64,000 nucleotides of DNA from Apostichopus californicus. Lineage: Eukaryota > Echinodermata > Holothuroidea > Aspidochirotida > Stichopodidae. This document shows, piece by piece, positions 28,401 through 43,700 of this stretch. The notes under the pieces are model-generated. The model saw nothing but the letters and a program-made list of their open reading frames with translations. It searched no databases and had not been told where the DNA came from. The DNA lies in NCBI GenBank assembly GCA_020650975.1, contig JAIPMN010000179.1, positions 1 to 64,000 on the forward strand, read 5' to 3'. Every line of letters begins with the position of its first letter. Positions within the stretch are counted from its first letter, which is position 1. A program made the translations under genes and the position numbers.

Positions 28401-31400
28401 GGGGGGGGGGGAGAAGGTGGAGAGAGAGAGGATGAGAAGAGAAAGGTTTTTATTCACAGAAACTACAACGCACTGCCAAGGATCCATCTTGGCAATAATT
28501 GCTTAAATCGTTCTCCCTCAAAACTATAAAAGTAATAACTGGACCGCATGAAACAATCGTAAGTTAATGAAAACTTATTATATATTAGAAGTAATCCAAG
28601 TAATTTAACACTACCCAATAAAGAACAAATTCAGAGCTTTAAAGCAAATAAAACTTTTCTCATACATAATACAAACATTCAGGAAACAATGGACCATGTA
28701 TACCCATCCTACTTGTAATATGAATTTGTGAAGAATTTCTTGGCATTCAACAGAAGATACAGTCTTGAATAGTATACCGCACAACTACAATCAAAACTGT
28801 GAGAAACTTTCAAAAATATCCAAGAAATCAACATGGTAACTTAGCAGTGAGCATTAACAAGTTCAAAATTTTGGCACAAGTTCAGAAAACTTTCCTATCA
28901 AATAATTTGGATCCATATCTAGGAATCAAGTGATCAAAAATGCTATCCCAATCAGTAAACAACTATAATTAATAAGAAACCTTGGCCCCTGATTGATTTC
29001 ATCACAGATAAAGACAGGTATCTGATTTGACATCATACACTATATAGGGTTCTGCATGGTAGAACAATAATATTGTCTACTTTAACAATACGATTCCAGA
29101 AAAGAATTAAACGATAGCATGATCCAAGCAATAGAACACCTCAATTGGCAACAACTGGCTCCACCAACAAATAAACAAATCGATTCATCCAATAACCTTG
29201 GAATACAATAGGTGTGACAATGAATTGTAAATAGCTTAGAAGTCAATCTGACAACTCTATTGAATAAAAAATTGTTGGGGGAAGGGAAGGGAGAGGGGAG
29301 GGGGAGAGCAAGGGGAGAGGGATTTTCTAGACAGTATTAGTTATGGATACTCAAAGTGTCAACTATTTTGTAGTATGAAACAGAACAAAATAAGGACACC
29401 TGTTTTTAAAGTTTTTTCTTGATACTAAAGCTTGTAAACATTTTCTTTGACAGTATAAATTCCATTTTGAGCATCACTAGCAGCTGAGCAGCTGAGCGAC
29501 ACATACCGTCTTCAAGGTTGAGCAGGTGGTATTAAAAGAAAAGGTGGCTGGTTCTGGATGAAAAGTATCAGTATGAAATGTGGAAACTTGGTATCGGCTG
29601 TAGCATTAAACTGGTACCCTTTTAACCGCTAGGCGTGAGGAAACTTTCAAACTGAAAACTTTATGATCTTGGTAGTTTTATCGAGATCATCTTGTAGAAA
29701 TATAATATGACACGCAATACATGGAAATGTTAGACACTAAAGATTGCAGCATGTGAAGAAGTAATCAGATTATAAATCAATACATTAATTTATTTCTTCA
29801 TGTGACAGTTAATGGGGCTCTCCAACGTTCCCTACAGAGGGCGCCGTCATATTGGTCCAAAAGTGCACAGTGCTGTTTTTACTTCTTACAGATTTCTCAA
29901 TCTAAGTAACAATATCTTGTGAAGGTGTGCCAGATAACTTGGATACGAACACACGTGATTGACTACTGTAGTCCAAGGTTCTATTTGTGTAGTTTGGCCT
30001 GATGAAAAAAAAGCTCTAGAAAACAAGAAGTAAAAGGCGCTTAATACATCAAGTTTGACTTGAGAAACTGCGAAACTGTTTCAAATGATCTTTGCAACAT
30101 ATTTACTACAGTGGATCATCAGACAGAACTGTTATGATCTGCAGTCAGGGACTGAACCTTGTCAAGTTTCGCTAAACAAGATAGGGCCGATGTGATACCA
30201 CCCTGTGTAGATTTTGGGCTTGGCTGGAGAGCCTCAGTCTCATGGTTCAAACAGGCAATTCTGAGTTGAGCTACAAGTGTTCAAAGAATTAGTTGCCAAT
30301 TCCTCTTCACATTACCATTTAACTCTAATGGAAAATATTGTCCTCCTCATGACAACCCCCCTCCCCTTGCCTCCCACAGATACACCATTTGATGGTAAAA
30401 ACTCTTACCAATATCGGTGATAAAAACATCACATGAAAGTGGTTTCGGTCAAAGTGTTATCCTCAACATGCAGCGGCCTTTGTTTTCCTCTGTGGCATAT
30501 ATTTAGATTCGATTATCGACTCAACAAATATGAGATCGAATCCATGCACATATAGATCCCTGCAACGTGTCTTTGTTAAGACTTGCTATCAATTTGTAAA
30601 CATTTGTAAACAAGAGTGTACCGGAAGAGTGGAGCCCAGCAACCCTTTGGAGGTTGGTTCTATTTAAAGGACCCCAAAAACCAAAGACCAAACAAGGTAA
30701 AGCACTCATTAGTGCCAGGGAGGCAGGACAAAATTACTCCCAATGTTGAAACTACCGAACTATAATCACCATTTTCAAGGTTCAAGGCACTGCTTCTCTT
30801 TGCTGTAGCATCGTTAACAACACCATCCTCGTTAAAATTAACAGTTTTAAGTTTGCAGAGAGGACCATGACAACGGGATTACGATGTTTTAGCATTACGA
30901 GACATCTGGAGGATTAGGCAAAGCCTGAGAAAAATGTTAGCGAGAAGTTCCGAGAACAAAGAGATAAAAGGGGAAATAGACCAACTTTTATTCTCAAAAT
31001 AACTTCACATAGATGTGGAAAAACTATCAGTTTCAACAGAGCGGGTGACAGCCAAAAACAAATTAGTAATAACACATAAAAAAGAGCATACTCTCATGGG
31101 AGCTTTTCACTTTTTCTTTCAACTATTGACTTAGTTTGCAAACTTGGCATAAAACTGGCATCACATGACAAGTTGTGTCATCACATTTGACTGTGATTTC
31201 TTGAACATACAAGACCAGCAGCTGTCACATACCCCACAGGGCTGTTCTACACAACTGTCTGGTAACACTGCATCAACCCACTGGGGTAGGCTTAAAGCGG
31301 TCATCAGAGAAAATTACTTGTTGATATTCTGGAAACTAAATTCTGAAGTCTCAAACACTTGTTAAAAAAAAACCCATCGTCTTCACCTCATGTGATGTGG

Positions 31401-34400
31401 CATTTGTACGATGAAAATATCTCCTGATAGAGCTAACATGAACCTTTTCTTAACTTTTGGGAGATATCATGGAATTTAATCAATATTAGTCATTGATAGT
31501 CCAGGGTTTCAGAATAACAAGCTTGAAAATTATATACAAACAGACTAGTACAATTGGTCAAATGTGAAATTTGTATTTACACACCGCTCCTTTAATGAGT
31601 GTGTGAAGAGGCGAGGGAATGGTTGAATGGTGGGGAAAAGAGGGAGGGGAGAGGGGAAGAGGGAGGGGAAGGATAAAGATAATAGGCTTTATAGATGTCG
31701 AGGTGAGGGAAAGGTTGGAGGGTGAGTTTGGGTTGGAGTTCAAGGTAATTGATGGGCTAGCTTGCTTCTCTTGCAGATTTTTGCATTTGGTCAACAAGTT
31801 TTAGTTGTGGTACATTACAAATAAGACTGCATCACACCTTACATATCTTCCTTCTTTTTGTGCAACTAATGTAGGCCTCATGTGAGTAATTAACAAATTT
31901 GATTCACTTCTTAACATTTCCATCATCCCTTACACTTTTACAGTTTTCAGAATAAATTGCAAACAGCTACTTTAAAAATTGTTAACAAATCTGATGAGAA
32001 CTAGTCTATTCGAATTAATTGACAAAAACAGCTCAAAATGCTACTTTAAAGATTGTAACATTGGAAGCCTTATAGCTATTATAACTGGTGGGAGCACCAG
32101 TATGTTTGGATGTGCATACAGGTTATGATAGTTAACAAATGTGCTGAAGGTCTGTGACTGTTAGTTCACACCTGTTCGGCCTCGTCTCTTGAGCACATAA
32201 CAGATTCTAAGTGGCTTGTATTCTTCTCCATTAAGGGGTGCTTCAAACATTCAATACCACATCGAATCAACTTCTCTGTGCCCCAATCAGAAAATTTTCA
32301 TTGATTTATTTTAAAAGATCCTGTCCTTCTCTTGGGAATTGGTATGCTCTGCATTTTCCCTTGTTGGTATTCTTTCTGGTAACCACCATTTAAACTCCAT
32401 AGTAAAGGTTCAAATATATGATCTTCAACTTGGACTGATATGCCTGAGGGGTACCCTGCAGGTTTCCTCATAGCTATTTGTGCTGTTTTTAAAGCCCATT
32501 AGCAAAAAAATAAATAAAGATTTTAAACCTGAGTAATATCTAGATGTATTTTGAGATACAAAAGTACTTTATTCACATTCAGAAATAAAACCTGGCAGAG
32601 CGAATTTTTTATTTGATTGACAAGATTCAAATTATGGCCTAGTAATAAATTCATCAAAATATTGAAAATCACTTGTGGCAGCCGTGTTTTCAATTCTTTT
32701 TTCCTTCTTTTTTTCAAATATTGGGTCTCACTTTGCAGTCAGTACTGGTTGTGGATCATAGTCACAGAATATCTAGGTTTCAATGAAAACTACCCAGTAT
32801 TTGATCAACCAAACCAAACTATATATAAAATATATATATAAAATATAATCCAAAGGTCTCTTTACAAACTAGCCAAACTGGCCAAATTGTGGCAAGGCTT
32901 CACATCATAGAAGTACAGTATAACACATCTATCTTTTAATAGCTCATCACTTTCCCTTAGCCGATAGTTGGGAACTTTTTAAACAATCTGGATTAACTCT
33001 CAAAACAAAGAGAAAATCAGCGAAACAATCTGGAAGAATTATCCAGACTTCAATGGTTACTCAAAGTCACAATGATGTAATAGTTATTACAGCCAGTACA
33101 TGAAGACTTTGGTGAAGGAACCCTTACATCGCACGACTCAGTGTACAGAAACGAAAGAGGTTCCTCGGTCAAAGTTGCAGAAGTTGATTAGACAACTATG
33201 TAGAACTGGGTTGACAGAAAACAGATGAACCTTGAATTTAAGTTTGCTGCCCTCTTTCCCCATGATGGATGAACAGAGATACATGCTTTCCTTGATATCT
33301 AATTATTTAGGGTTAGTTATTATTTATCATTATTGTTCAGTCTCCGATTATCTCTATAAAGTGAAGCTTGATAACAAACAAACTAACACAGTTTCAGGAA
33401 GATTGAAATAACTGGATAAGAAATGTGGAACATGGGTAGCAATGATTGCGAGTATCATTCCAACTCATGCCCCTTCCCACTGCCAGTTTCCTTGTCAAGG
33501 CCTTTCCTTAGTAACCAAATCTTGAATCTAGCTCTGAGATTATTAGACTGTACATTTCTGTGATTGCTACTAGCTATCTGACATATCCCTTCAATGCTCC
33601 TGAGAGATCCATCAGTTCCCCCTGTAGTTTATGGAATGCCAAGGAGATTACTACATGTGATGATGATGCTGTTAAACTATGTAGTAATATATTTATGAAG
33701 GCTACATGACAATGTTACAACCAGAGTAGTAAGACTTACACCTTACAAACTTGATTGTTGACAGAGGTCTGATATTCAAGAACATGTTCTAGCTGTCCTT
33801 ACACAACCACCATAGACTCCTTCCTTATTGAGTCTGTCCGAAGAGCAACGGTAATTGAGTTTCCCAAACTATTTATTCATCTCTCAAATCCCGGAAAATT
33901 TATCCAGTATATCGCATCGCAAAATACTACGTAAATACAAATGTAAAGATTTGTAGCAATTTTTGTACACAGAATTATCGATGATAATATTTTATACGAG
34001 ACATTATTCAAGTAGGATTCAGAGTTTGAAATCTCAAATACTGTGTTTGATCCTATCAGGGCAATTTCTGCCTTTCATCCAGATCTGGATTAGAAGATCG
34101 GGGGGGGGGGGGTGGGAAGGGAGGGAGGGAGGGAGTGGAGGAGTGGGATGTGTGGTGTACACTCAGAAGACACTGTAAATAAATTTCTTTGTTCTTTCCC
34201 CTTTTGTAACATGTTCGAATATACACCGCCAGATTAAAAGTAGCCACTTCAAAAAAAATTGCTGACATGAAAAGCTTTGCTCTTTTCCGTTTAAATGTAT
34301 ATAAATGTTTATTTTTAATTTGCACTGGTTCATGGAATTGCTGATTTACCTAAAGCAGGCCTCATCTGAAATAGCAAGCAGGCTACTGCCCTAGTACATT

Positions 34401-37400
34401 ACGCTGTGCATGAAAAATATTCTTTCTCTGTGCATTTGCTCAATTGGGTGCATTCACACACACACACATCGCAGTCGACAGTTGACTCATCTCCAACTTC
34501 CACACCCAATACGACAATCTCCATTAGCTACAAAAAACCAGCAAAGATGGAAATAAACCAACTCTAAACAAAAAATATACTTTCATTGAGGTAGTGTTAA
34601 TTAAAATGACTCATTCACCATGAATTATAGATTTTTTGCCCGTTCAACATTAAGGTTTAAGATAGTACAGGAAAAGAAAGAAAACGACCCAGACTCCGTC
34701 ATTCGATCTGCTCGATAAAAGTTTTCGTTTCTGTGAGAAATCTGAGACCTTTGCAATCACTTTAGAAACACTGGTGAGTTTTGGGAATTTCAAACCCAAA
34801 GAAATAACTGGTCTTTTGCTTTGCCTTTGGGGTTGAACTTTTGTGCGGTTCTTTAAAACCGGAATAAATTGGTATTGGAAGGAGAAAATATATGTATGAG
34901 GCAGTTTCAACTACTGACTCAGTCAAGGTAATGAATTGGCCGGGGAGGAAGCAGCAAGTTGCCAGAAAAGTGGTGATAACAATTGGAATAACAAAATAGG
35001 ACGCGATTGGTGAAATACATCGTAACAGCTAGCAGTAAGAATCAATTTTGACAGGGAAACATTCTGAACTGAGCACTGTTATATAAAGCAATGTGATGAC
35101 ACAGTTTTGGAGAATATTCTATCGTTTTATTGCATAAAAGAAGTTTAAACACATTATTTCTTTTAACAGAAACAATAAATACGGTTAATCCTTTCACATG
35201 AAAAAGTATGGAATCATCTGCTCATTAAAAACCTATACAAGTTAAATAGTTAACCTTCTGAGTGAATATTTTTCGATACAAAAATCCTATACTAACACAA
35301 GTCATTAGCTTCACTTCTCCTCCACTGCCATTAATTAGTACACCAACTCATCGAATATAATGCAAGACCCACATACTCCTTCGTTGGGCTTAAATTGAAA
35401 CAGTACCACCCTGAGTTCACCCATAACCCAACAATGAAAGACCCTGTGTCAAGAAATATTTTCAAGTTCTGAGTGCTGTAGGACTATATGGAGTAAGTAT
35501 TGGTAATTGTTTTGAAATATTATGTAACAGTTTTTTCCAGAAGTATGTAACAGCTGTTGATATTTATCACTTAATGACAAGGGGGAGTGTTAGCTCAGTG
35601 GTTAACGCGGGTGCCTTTCAATCATAAGGTCCCGAGTTCGAGTCACTCCAAGATTAATGCATGTCGTCACGTTACAGAGTTGTTGACAATTCATAATCAT
35701 GGACGTTAAAATATGAATCTAAAAGACTGACTTCGGTCAGCTTGCGGCTTTGATAAGCCAATGATGGCTTCTTCGCGAGTTCCTGCTTGCAGGAGGATCT
35801 AAAATACATACATACATACAACAACGGTAACAACTTTTTTCTTTCTCATCATAGGTATTACCTCAAGGAGATGATGTCCAAACTACTCACAATTTCTTCT
35901 TTATCTTCTACTGTGTAGCTGCAGCCAACAACCAATCATAAAGGTTATCTACAGTGTAAATTTTGTCCAAGAAACTATCCTGACCATTAAAAATATGCCC
36001 AAAATGAAATATGCGACAGAACAACATTCACCTATAATATACAAGGAAGTGTACCATTATGATGGTATATTTACCAAGAAATGTTTTTCAAGGCAATGCC
36101 CTAAAGGTTTGTTGTCAAAACAAAACAATTTCCATTATTTGATTGCTTGATTGCAAGTTATAAATCTCACTATGGATGGCTGGTGATGAAAGTAATTGCT
36201 TCTTAATTGAAGCGGCTCCAGCCAGAATAATAATGGCTGATACATATATACTTTGTGTGTTTCTCAATTACCCTACATTTGCTCCCTTGAAAAGTAGTTT
36301 AAATATGCATCATAAGTTCACCCACACAACCCTGATCATCAGACAAAACTCCTGTTTTTTTTTAGGTGAGGCTAACCAACCTGGACACACACAGATGCAG
36401 CTCTCTACAACAAATTAGGACAAGAAGGCACCCCATGTCAACATAAATTCCAGGCCCTCCTTGATCACCCATGAACTTAACATCCCTTGGGAACCCCTTC
36501 AGGCCAGTGACACCTAACAAGAAGCTGTTCCATTTATTCACTGTGCAGAGTGCTAAATTGTGTTTGATCAATTGTACCTCCCCCAATGACCTCAAAATAT
36601 AACCCATGTACGAAACCCCCCTGATGGAACTCTTCAAAATGTGTGGGTTGATCATATGATATAGTATCTAAATCTATGGTAGAGAATGAATCTGAATGTA
36701 GGAAAACTGTAGACAACTCAATATGGACAACCTGAACCTGCAAAAAATATGTCAAATCCACTATATATTTCTACCATTCCAGTACAGCATGTGTAAGAGT
36801 ATAGGGCAAGGAAGAATTTAGTGTTAACAGTTTTGTGTTAAAGTCTCAATACGAGTTTGCCGATGAATTTCGGAAAACAAACTTCCGAAGCAGATTCAAT
36901 ATTTGTTATTCTAAATTCGCTCTGACCAAGTGGATGTAATGGAGAAAAGCTGTTGCAATCGAAAGAAAGAAATTTATTTTGTTGCACTTATGGCGCGAAC
37001 AATTTCCCGTAATATCACTGCGACCGCCCTAATATCAATCATTTATTAAACCCATCATAAACAACTTTATATAGTTCATGTTTATTGAACAAGAGAAAAC
37101 AGACCACCAACAAGACGGAAATTAAAAGAAAGACAATTTCATCTCTAAACAGATATGTACAGTGTATTTTTTTTTTTCATATTTGTGTAAAATATGTGTA
37201 ACAGTAAACTCAAATCTTGGTAGAAAATTCCACCTGCTTTTACCAGGCAAAAATAAACGACATGTCATCAGTGTCTTACAGCAACGAGGGTAGGCAGCAA
37301 ACTGATCGATTCTACTCAGAAGAGTGCAATACCAACATTTGAAACATGAACCTCAGCTATTCAAGAACACTTGCTTTATCTCTCGGGCATCAGCCCGTGG

Positions 37401-40400
37401 GCAAAGAGATTTGATCTATTCCGTGAATTATCCTCTGTCGCACGAAATATATACAACCGAACATAAATTTCTCTTTGCTTTAGATAGACATGAATTTGCA
37501 TGGCTAGGAAAACAATGATGATTCTGCTATTAATGACGATAGCATCATCGAAAGGAGGAAGACAGGGCCAGAGGGTACCCTTGAAAAAGAATCGTGACCA
37601 AGAGAAAGAAAACACTGAAAGGTCCGGGGGTACTTAAGAGAGTGATGAGATGGAAGACATGACCTTGAATTGACATTTTTAACAACACGTGGAGCCGTAA
37701 TCGATGCCAGAAGGAATTATCGCTTAAAATAAAGAAAAGTTGGCAGAGATTGCAGTCTTCAAATCGATCGGATAGTTGTCATTACGAGGTAATCAGAGTT
37801 GCCCCCCGAATTTGAGCAGACTTGAAAATCGCTAATATTTATCAAATTTTATGGATGAGGTCTAAAGAATGTGAGCTCTGAACCCATCATGTTTTTTTTT
37901 CCAAACACCGAGGAGTGTTCAATTAGAAAATTAAACCTCTCAGTGGAATGAGCAATGTGCTGTTGAGGGTGCTTAGGTATGAAATGTTTTTCTTAAGTTG
38001 GATTTGAAGGACCATTATTTGACTTTCTAGCATTTTGTAGGGGAAAAGTAATGACCCTCAAACTTTCATCATCTCAACTAACGAGTATAAACTTTTGTCA
38101 TAATTGCTCCAAGTGTAAATACCATATAGTTAATGCACCACAATGTAGAAACATCACAGAATGATGTACGCCTTTATGCAAATGCCTAAAAGCAAAATTG
38201 TACTAAACATTTTGACACTTTGGACTTTCCAAAGTTTTGCAAACCACTGCATGCGGAGTGGTTCATTAGACATCTAAATGGCTCGGTGAAGTGTAGCTGT
38301 AGAAATACTTCTTTGACCGACCATTACATGAATTTCTAGCCAGTTGATCCCACTACTATAACCCTCATTATCAAGACTTGAAAGAAAAAGAAGAAAAGAA
38401 ACTTGGACACTGATACAGATTATAAGAGTCTGGACTGAAAATTTAGGAAAAGTGCACAAAATTTGTACAGATTGATCTAGTTTGGCTATTTTCATGTGAC
38501 TTGTGCAGTTACTTGTTCCCACACTTAGTATGTGTGGGAATGGTCTCACAAAATAGAGGGGAGGGGGGGGGGCAGACGAGAACATCCAGTCACCCAGTTG
38601 ATGTCATTTTGGTAAAATGTCGGCATATGGCTCTTGACAAGAATGAGCAAAATAATGCAGTACTTGTGTGGGGACAGGTAAGTAAAGAGTCAAATACTGT
38701 AGGGTAGTTTTTTTTGTTTTCCTCCCTTTATTAATCATGCTAACTCAGCCTACAGCCATGTTGTGATCCGCAGTGCTACAGTTTATAACCAGTTTTACAG
38801 TCTACATGCTAAATTTCAATGCATGCACATACTCTAATACTAATATCACATAATTAACATTTTTCAAAACCATACTCAATTAATGGTGACTGTTTAATGT
38901 CATATGTCTGTGCACATCACGATAACTTCAAGGTTTCATAATCAGAATGCAGGGTATAATTTATCCGGTATCGCATTGCAAAATGCTATGTACAAATGGG
39001 CAAATTGCTATACAAATGCACAAAGATGTATAGCAGTTTTGTACAAAGGAAACATAGTAGGTCTCTCAAATATTACTTTTAAAAGTGCCCTTATACATCA
39101 TCTTATTACCAAATACATTTGACAAACAGTTCCTTGGCTCTGTTTTAGCCTTTTTCATCTTAAATAGCTGTGACTAATTTCTTCGTGTTTTCTCACTCAC
39201 TCTCGTTTTATTGTTTTGTATTTAGACCTGTTTGTATTTTGGAATACATTTAGAAGCTACTTCAAGCTTCTTGTGGACACTCCTCAGTCTCTTTCCCTTT
39301 CAAAATTATCATTTTCTTTGTACTATTATGTTGTTTATTTCAAAAGTGACTGAAATAGAGTTCTTTGAATGAATGAAATGAAATGAAATAGTATTTTATA
39401 AAAGACAAAGTTCAGAGACTACAAAGCTGCTATGCAAAACTTGAACACTAAATTATTCTGTGAAATGAGAAAAAGGACTGCCTGAGAGGAAATGTTGAAC
39501 CTTGCACTTCTGCTGCTGGCTTCAACAGTTACATTACTTAAAAGTGTATTTGCCCCAGGTGTATTTATGATATAATTCATAGTCTTTTCACTCAGGCTAA
39601 TGGAAAGTGCTGAGATGGTTGTGCTCAGGGGTGCAACCACCTGTTTTGTACTGAAGGGAAGGGTGGGCGAAAATTATCAAAAATATGCAATCAAACACAT
39701 ACAAAGCTGTTTAAAAATATTTTTGTAGCGTAACTATGACTAATTAAGCACAACCCACACTTGACAGACTTGATTGGATTATCTTGCGGTTGCTTGGAGG
39801 TCGTTCAACTGACTAGCTCATCAATATCCCACGTTGACATTCCTAGCAATCTTTCTCGGTGAACAGACACCAACCCATCTCTAAACAAGGGCTTTCTTCT
39901 TCTTCTTCATCTCTTCCTCTACTCAAGTGACGTTTCCTTTCACTCAGATTTGTTATTATCAGTCTACTCTTGCAACAAACAATGAACATACCAGCCAGCC
40001 CGGGTGTCTCCTAATTTCATTCAGCAGACATTGAAAACTTTGATGAGTACTGCTGCCATGTACTGAAAGAACTGATATTAACGATATGATGATACATCCT
40101 GGGCTATATCCCCTTAACAATGAAACAATTGTAAATTAACACAACAGGAACCAACAGATGGGAAGTGTATTAACTTCAGCTGCTGCCTGATTAAATTTAC
40201 TGCTCTCTGTCCAGGACTGGAGTTTCTTTGTTACAGATGATCATAAAATGATGGACTACGTTTTCAATTGTCTTCGTGCCTGCTTACGAACCTACGTATG
40301 TACTTACTTATTTATTTCTGTTTCATTTCACAGAGTCTGTTCAAAATATCTCCTTCGAGATCCGGCCTTAGGATTCACAAATGATTTTGAGTAGATTAGC

Positions 40401-40716
40401 ATCATGACTAATATTTAGAGTGAGGCAAAATATGTCACAAAAACAGAACTAGTATTGTTCGATACAGGTGGCAAAAGCCTAAGAATGATGACCTTCCTCT
40501 TTGGTTTCCAACCTCTGGACATACAATCAGCGTCCAAGCCCTAGTCTGTTAAATAGGGTGTCCGCATATAAAACGGGAGGCCCATGTTTGAATCCAGGTG
40601 GAGGCTGGAAGGTTTTTCACTGTTCTGGATTTTCCAATTTCATATACATATATACATATATATCATAAACATAAACATATACATATATATACATATATAT
40701 ATTCATATACATATAT

Positions 40717-40762
<46 letters not shown>

Positions 40763-43700
40763 ATAGTGATTTTACTGAGTTGTACGTGACCAGAAATAGA
40801 ATCCAGGCGGTAATGAGAGACTTAATTGCTCACAAATGACAAAAGTCTGCCGCAGTAAATAGAGTTTACTGGTCAGATACAGTAAGTGTATTCATCACTC
40901 TTTTTCTACTAACATTATGTTTTACTGATACTGAAAACTAGTATATGCTTATACAAGGCAGTAGCAATTGAAATATTTATACCTACGCTTTTTTAATGCC
41001 AAGAGTACAATACAGTTTGACATGCAAATGACAAAAACCCATCACACGCAAGGCACAGGGTTCCATTTTATATATGAAATAACCTCCTCACCTTCTCCCC
41101 TCTTATCTTCCTCTCCAATCTTCCTCTCCAATCTTCCTCTCCAATCCCGCATCCCCTGCTGGTCCCCCCCCCCCCAACCCCCAACTTACTACTCCCGGTT
41201 TCCCACATCCATCACAAAGAAAAAAACCCGGATACTTGAACCATTAGTTGTACTTTTAAACCGCAATATTTCCCACGTCAAGAGAAAAATGAGGATGAGT
41301 CATGTCAAATAGTTCATCTCCCACAGTACCTGTTACTTTAATGACAATCAAACCTCTAGCTTATACATACACAAATCTGCAAGGTTACCCTACAGGTTAA
41401 TAAAAACACTTCAAAAACAGCAAGCTACTTTTCACACCATACTCAAAAAAAATATATAATAATGATAATAATGCTTAACATTTTGTAAAGGGATAAATGA
41501 ATCAAACTTCAACTGTTGCTGCAATATTAGAGTGCCTGTTGGTTGTTTGAGTTTGAAATGTGAATAAATTTGTTAGTAGCTGATCACTTGTCATGTTTTT
41601 CTGGGGCTTAATTACAGCTTTTGAAGTGATCTTTGCATCTCATTCTTCTGTAATTATTATGAATGCTGGCATCATGAATGTTGATACTGTAGTAGTAATG
41701 TACCACACACTGTAAAGCAATTAGTACCTCGTTCTACCTACTGCAATTGAGGGTGAAGCTAATACATTTCAGACAACAAAAGAATCAGTCAGAAATTCAG
41801 GGTTTTTGTAAAAACAGGAATTGTTATAGGTTTGCATATTTTCTCCTTTTTTGTTTGTGCTGGGTGTTACACAATAATTTAAACAGTAAAGTAGTGTATT
41901 TTCAGCTATATGACTATGAGTTAAAGATATTTGGGGGGGGGGGTGGGACATACAGTGAGAACTTTTTAAAAATATCTATTTAGCAATTTAGCATTACCGT
42001 ATTTCTACTGTTATTACAATGCCTGACTCATCTAAAAGTAAACATATCACATTTATGTAAACAGACATATATCATCCTCAGCTAGCCAATTTTGTTTCTT
42101 TGTAAACAAAGTTAGCAAGACATCAACATCTATCTCTACAGCTTGTGATTGTTTGAGATAAAGAAAATGCATCCAACCATGTATTGCAATCTGCACCAGT
42201 CATTTATTACAGTGCAATAATTACTAAATGATCATTCACTATATCAATATTCATGAAACAGAATCTACATTAGGCAAACTACGACGACAGAAACATAAAT
42301 CTGTTAAACAAAAGAAACCCATCTCGATGGAAGATAAGGTATCACTTAGCTGGTTGTAAAAAAACAAAAGATCCCGCAACCTGTGGGAAATTACGATAAT
42401 TATCAACCGTAGCATTCATGTTTAGTTAAATCCTGGCAGATAATCTTGATATAGAAATCATATCTATAGATACAGACACACACACACACATGAAAAATGC
42501 TATCTCAATAGGAAGTCATTATCTGATAGAAAAAGCAGTCCCTTGATAACCTTCAGGGTCTAAAGTTTGAGTTTTTCTAATAAGAATCATCACCTAATAA
42601 TCTTAGCGAGGACCTCCTTTGCGGAACAACGATTGCTTCCTTTAGTTCTTTGACGTGGCCTCCAGAAACGATGAAATCTGAAATACATACACACCCACAG
42701 TTTATGACCTTCCCATCCATTAGTAACAGCTTTCCTTTTTTTTTCATAAAAGAAGTCACTTCATGTTTTCATGGAAGATTTGAGAGAGTAAGACAGAAAG
42801 AGGCAGAGAGAGATTTAACTGAGAAGCAAAAATTTTTGCGACCAGACCAGCTTTAAAGGGTGTGAAGACTCGCGCAAAAAGAAACTACTAATGCCGGTAA
42901 TCTGACCTAGTTTCGAATGAGGTGTAACAGAAGTGTTAGACACCACCATCGATCCCAGAAAATACACACACAGCTTGCTACCGTCGGTAATTAGACACTA
43001 GTGTACAGTCAGTACATACAGCTGCGGTCAATACCCACAGCACAGTGGACAAACGATACAGCGATGGACAGCTCAGGTCCAGCTAAAGATAACAAGGTAT
43101 CACGTTTCATTACTGTCTGCATTTTGTAGCGACAAGCAGAAAACTTCACTTGCAAGCAACGGAGAATTAACTTTTTCAGAGCGCGGCACACGGTTTGGGG
43201 GGAGTCTTCAATGCCTTTAATATATACAACATCGAAGATGATGGTTATAAGTCAAAGGGGTTTTGTGCACCCTGCTTATTACACACTGAGATGCAAATTT
43301 GGGAGAATTACATTGCCGGATCTAAATATTTAAACAATTTCAACGATACGTACACGTTCACTTGTGGGCTTAAATGTGTTTCCAAGATTGTGGAACTTTA
43401 ACTTTCTCTGCTAAAGTAGTCACTTTCAATTCAAGAAGCAGTAGCTTTTTCCTTTCTCGGTCTTAAAGTCTACAAACGAGGAGGAGGAAGGCGATCTTAC
43501 ATGGATGGCATTGCATTTTTCATCTCTGAAAGCGGGTGCACAATCAATATTGACATAATAAGTGGCTCTAACAAATTGAGTTGCCACCATGTGGGTGGGG
43601 GTTCAAGGGCCTCCATGAAGATAAGGGCCATGAAATATTGACACCTGTTCTTGGGGTTCTTGAGGTAACTACCAAGTTTCAAACATGTCAGTTAAGGGAG

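Noticed and set aside
35581-35652. A tRNA gene.
   Set aside because: A and B boxes are present but the acceptor and T stems do not pair, and a SINE body and tail follow.
36362-36761. Two overlapping minus-strand open frames that look slightly protein-like.
   Set aside because: No catalytic or structural motif could be named; could be a decayed mobile element but nothing supports a family.
40584-40789. Open frames rich in Tyr, Ile and His.
   Set aside because: They translate a TA/CATA microsatellite.
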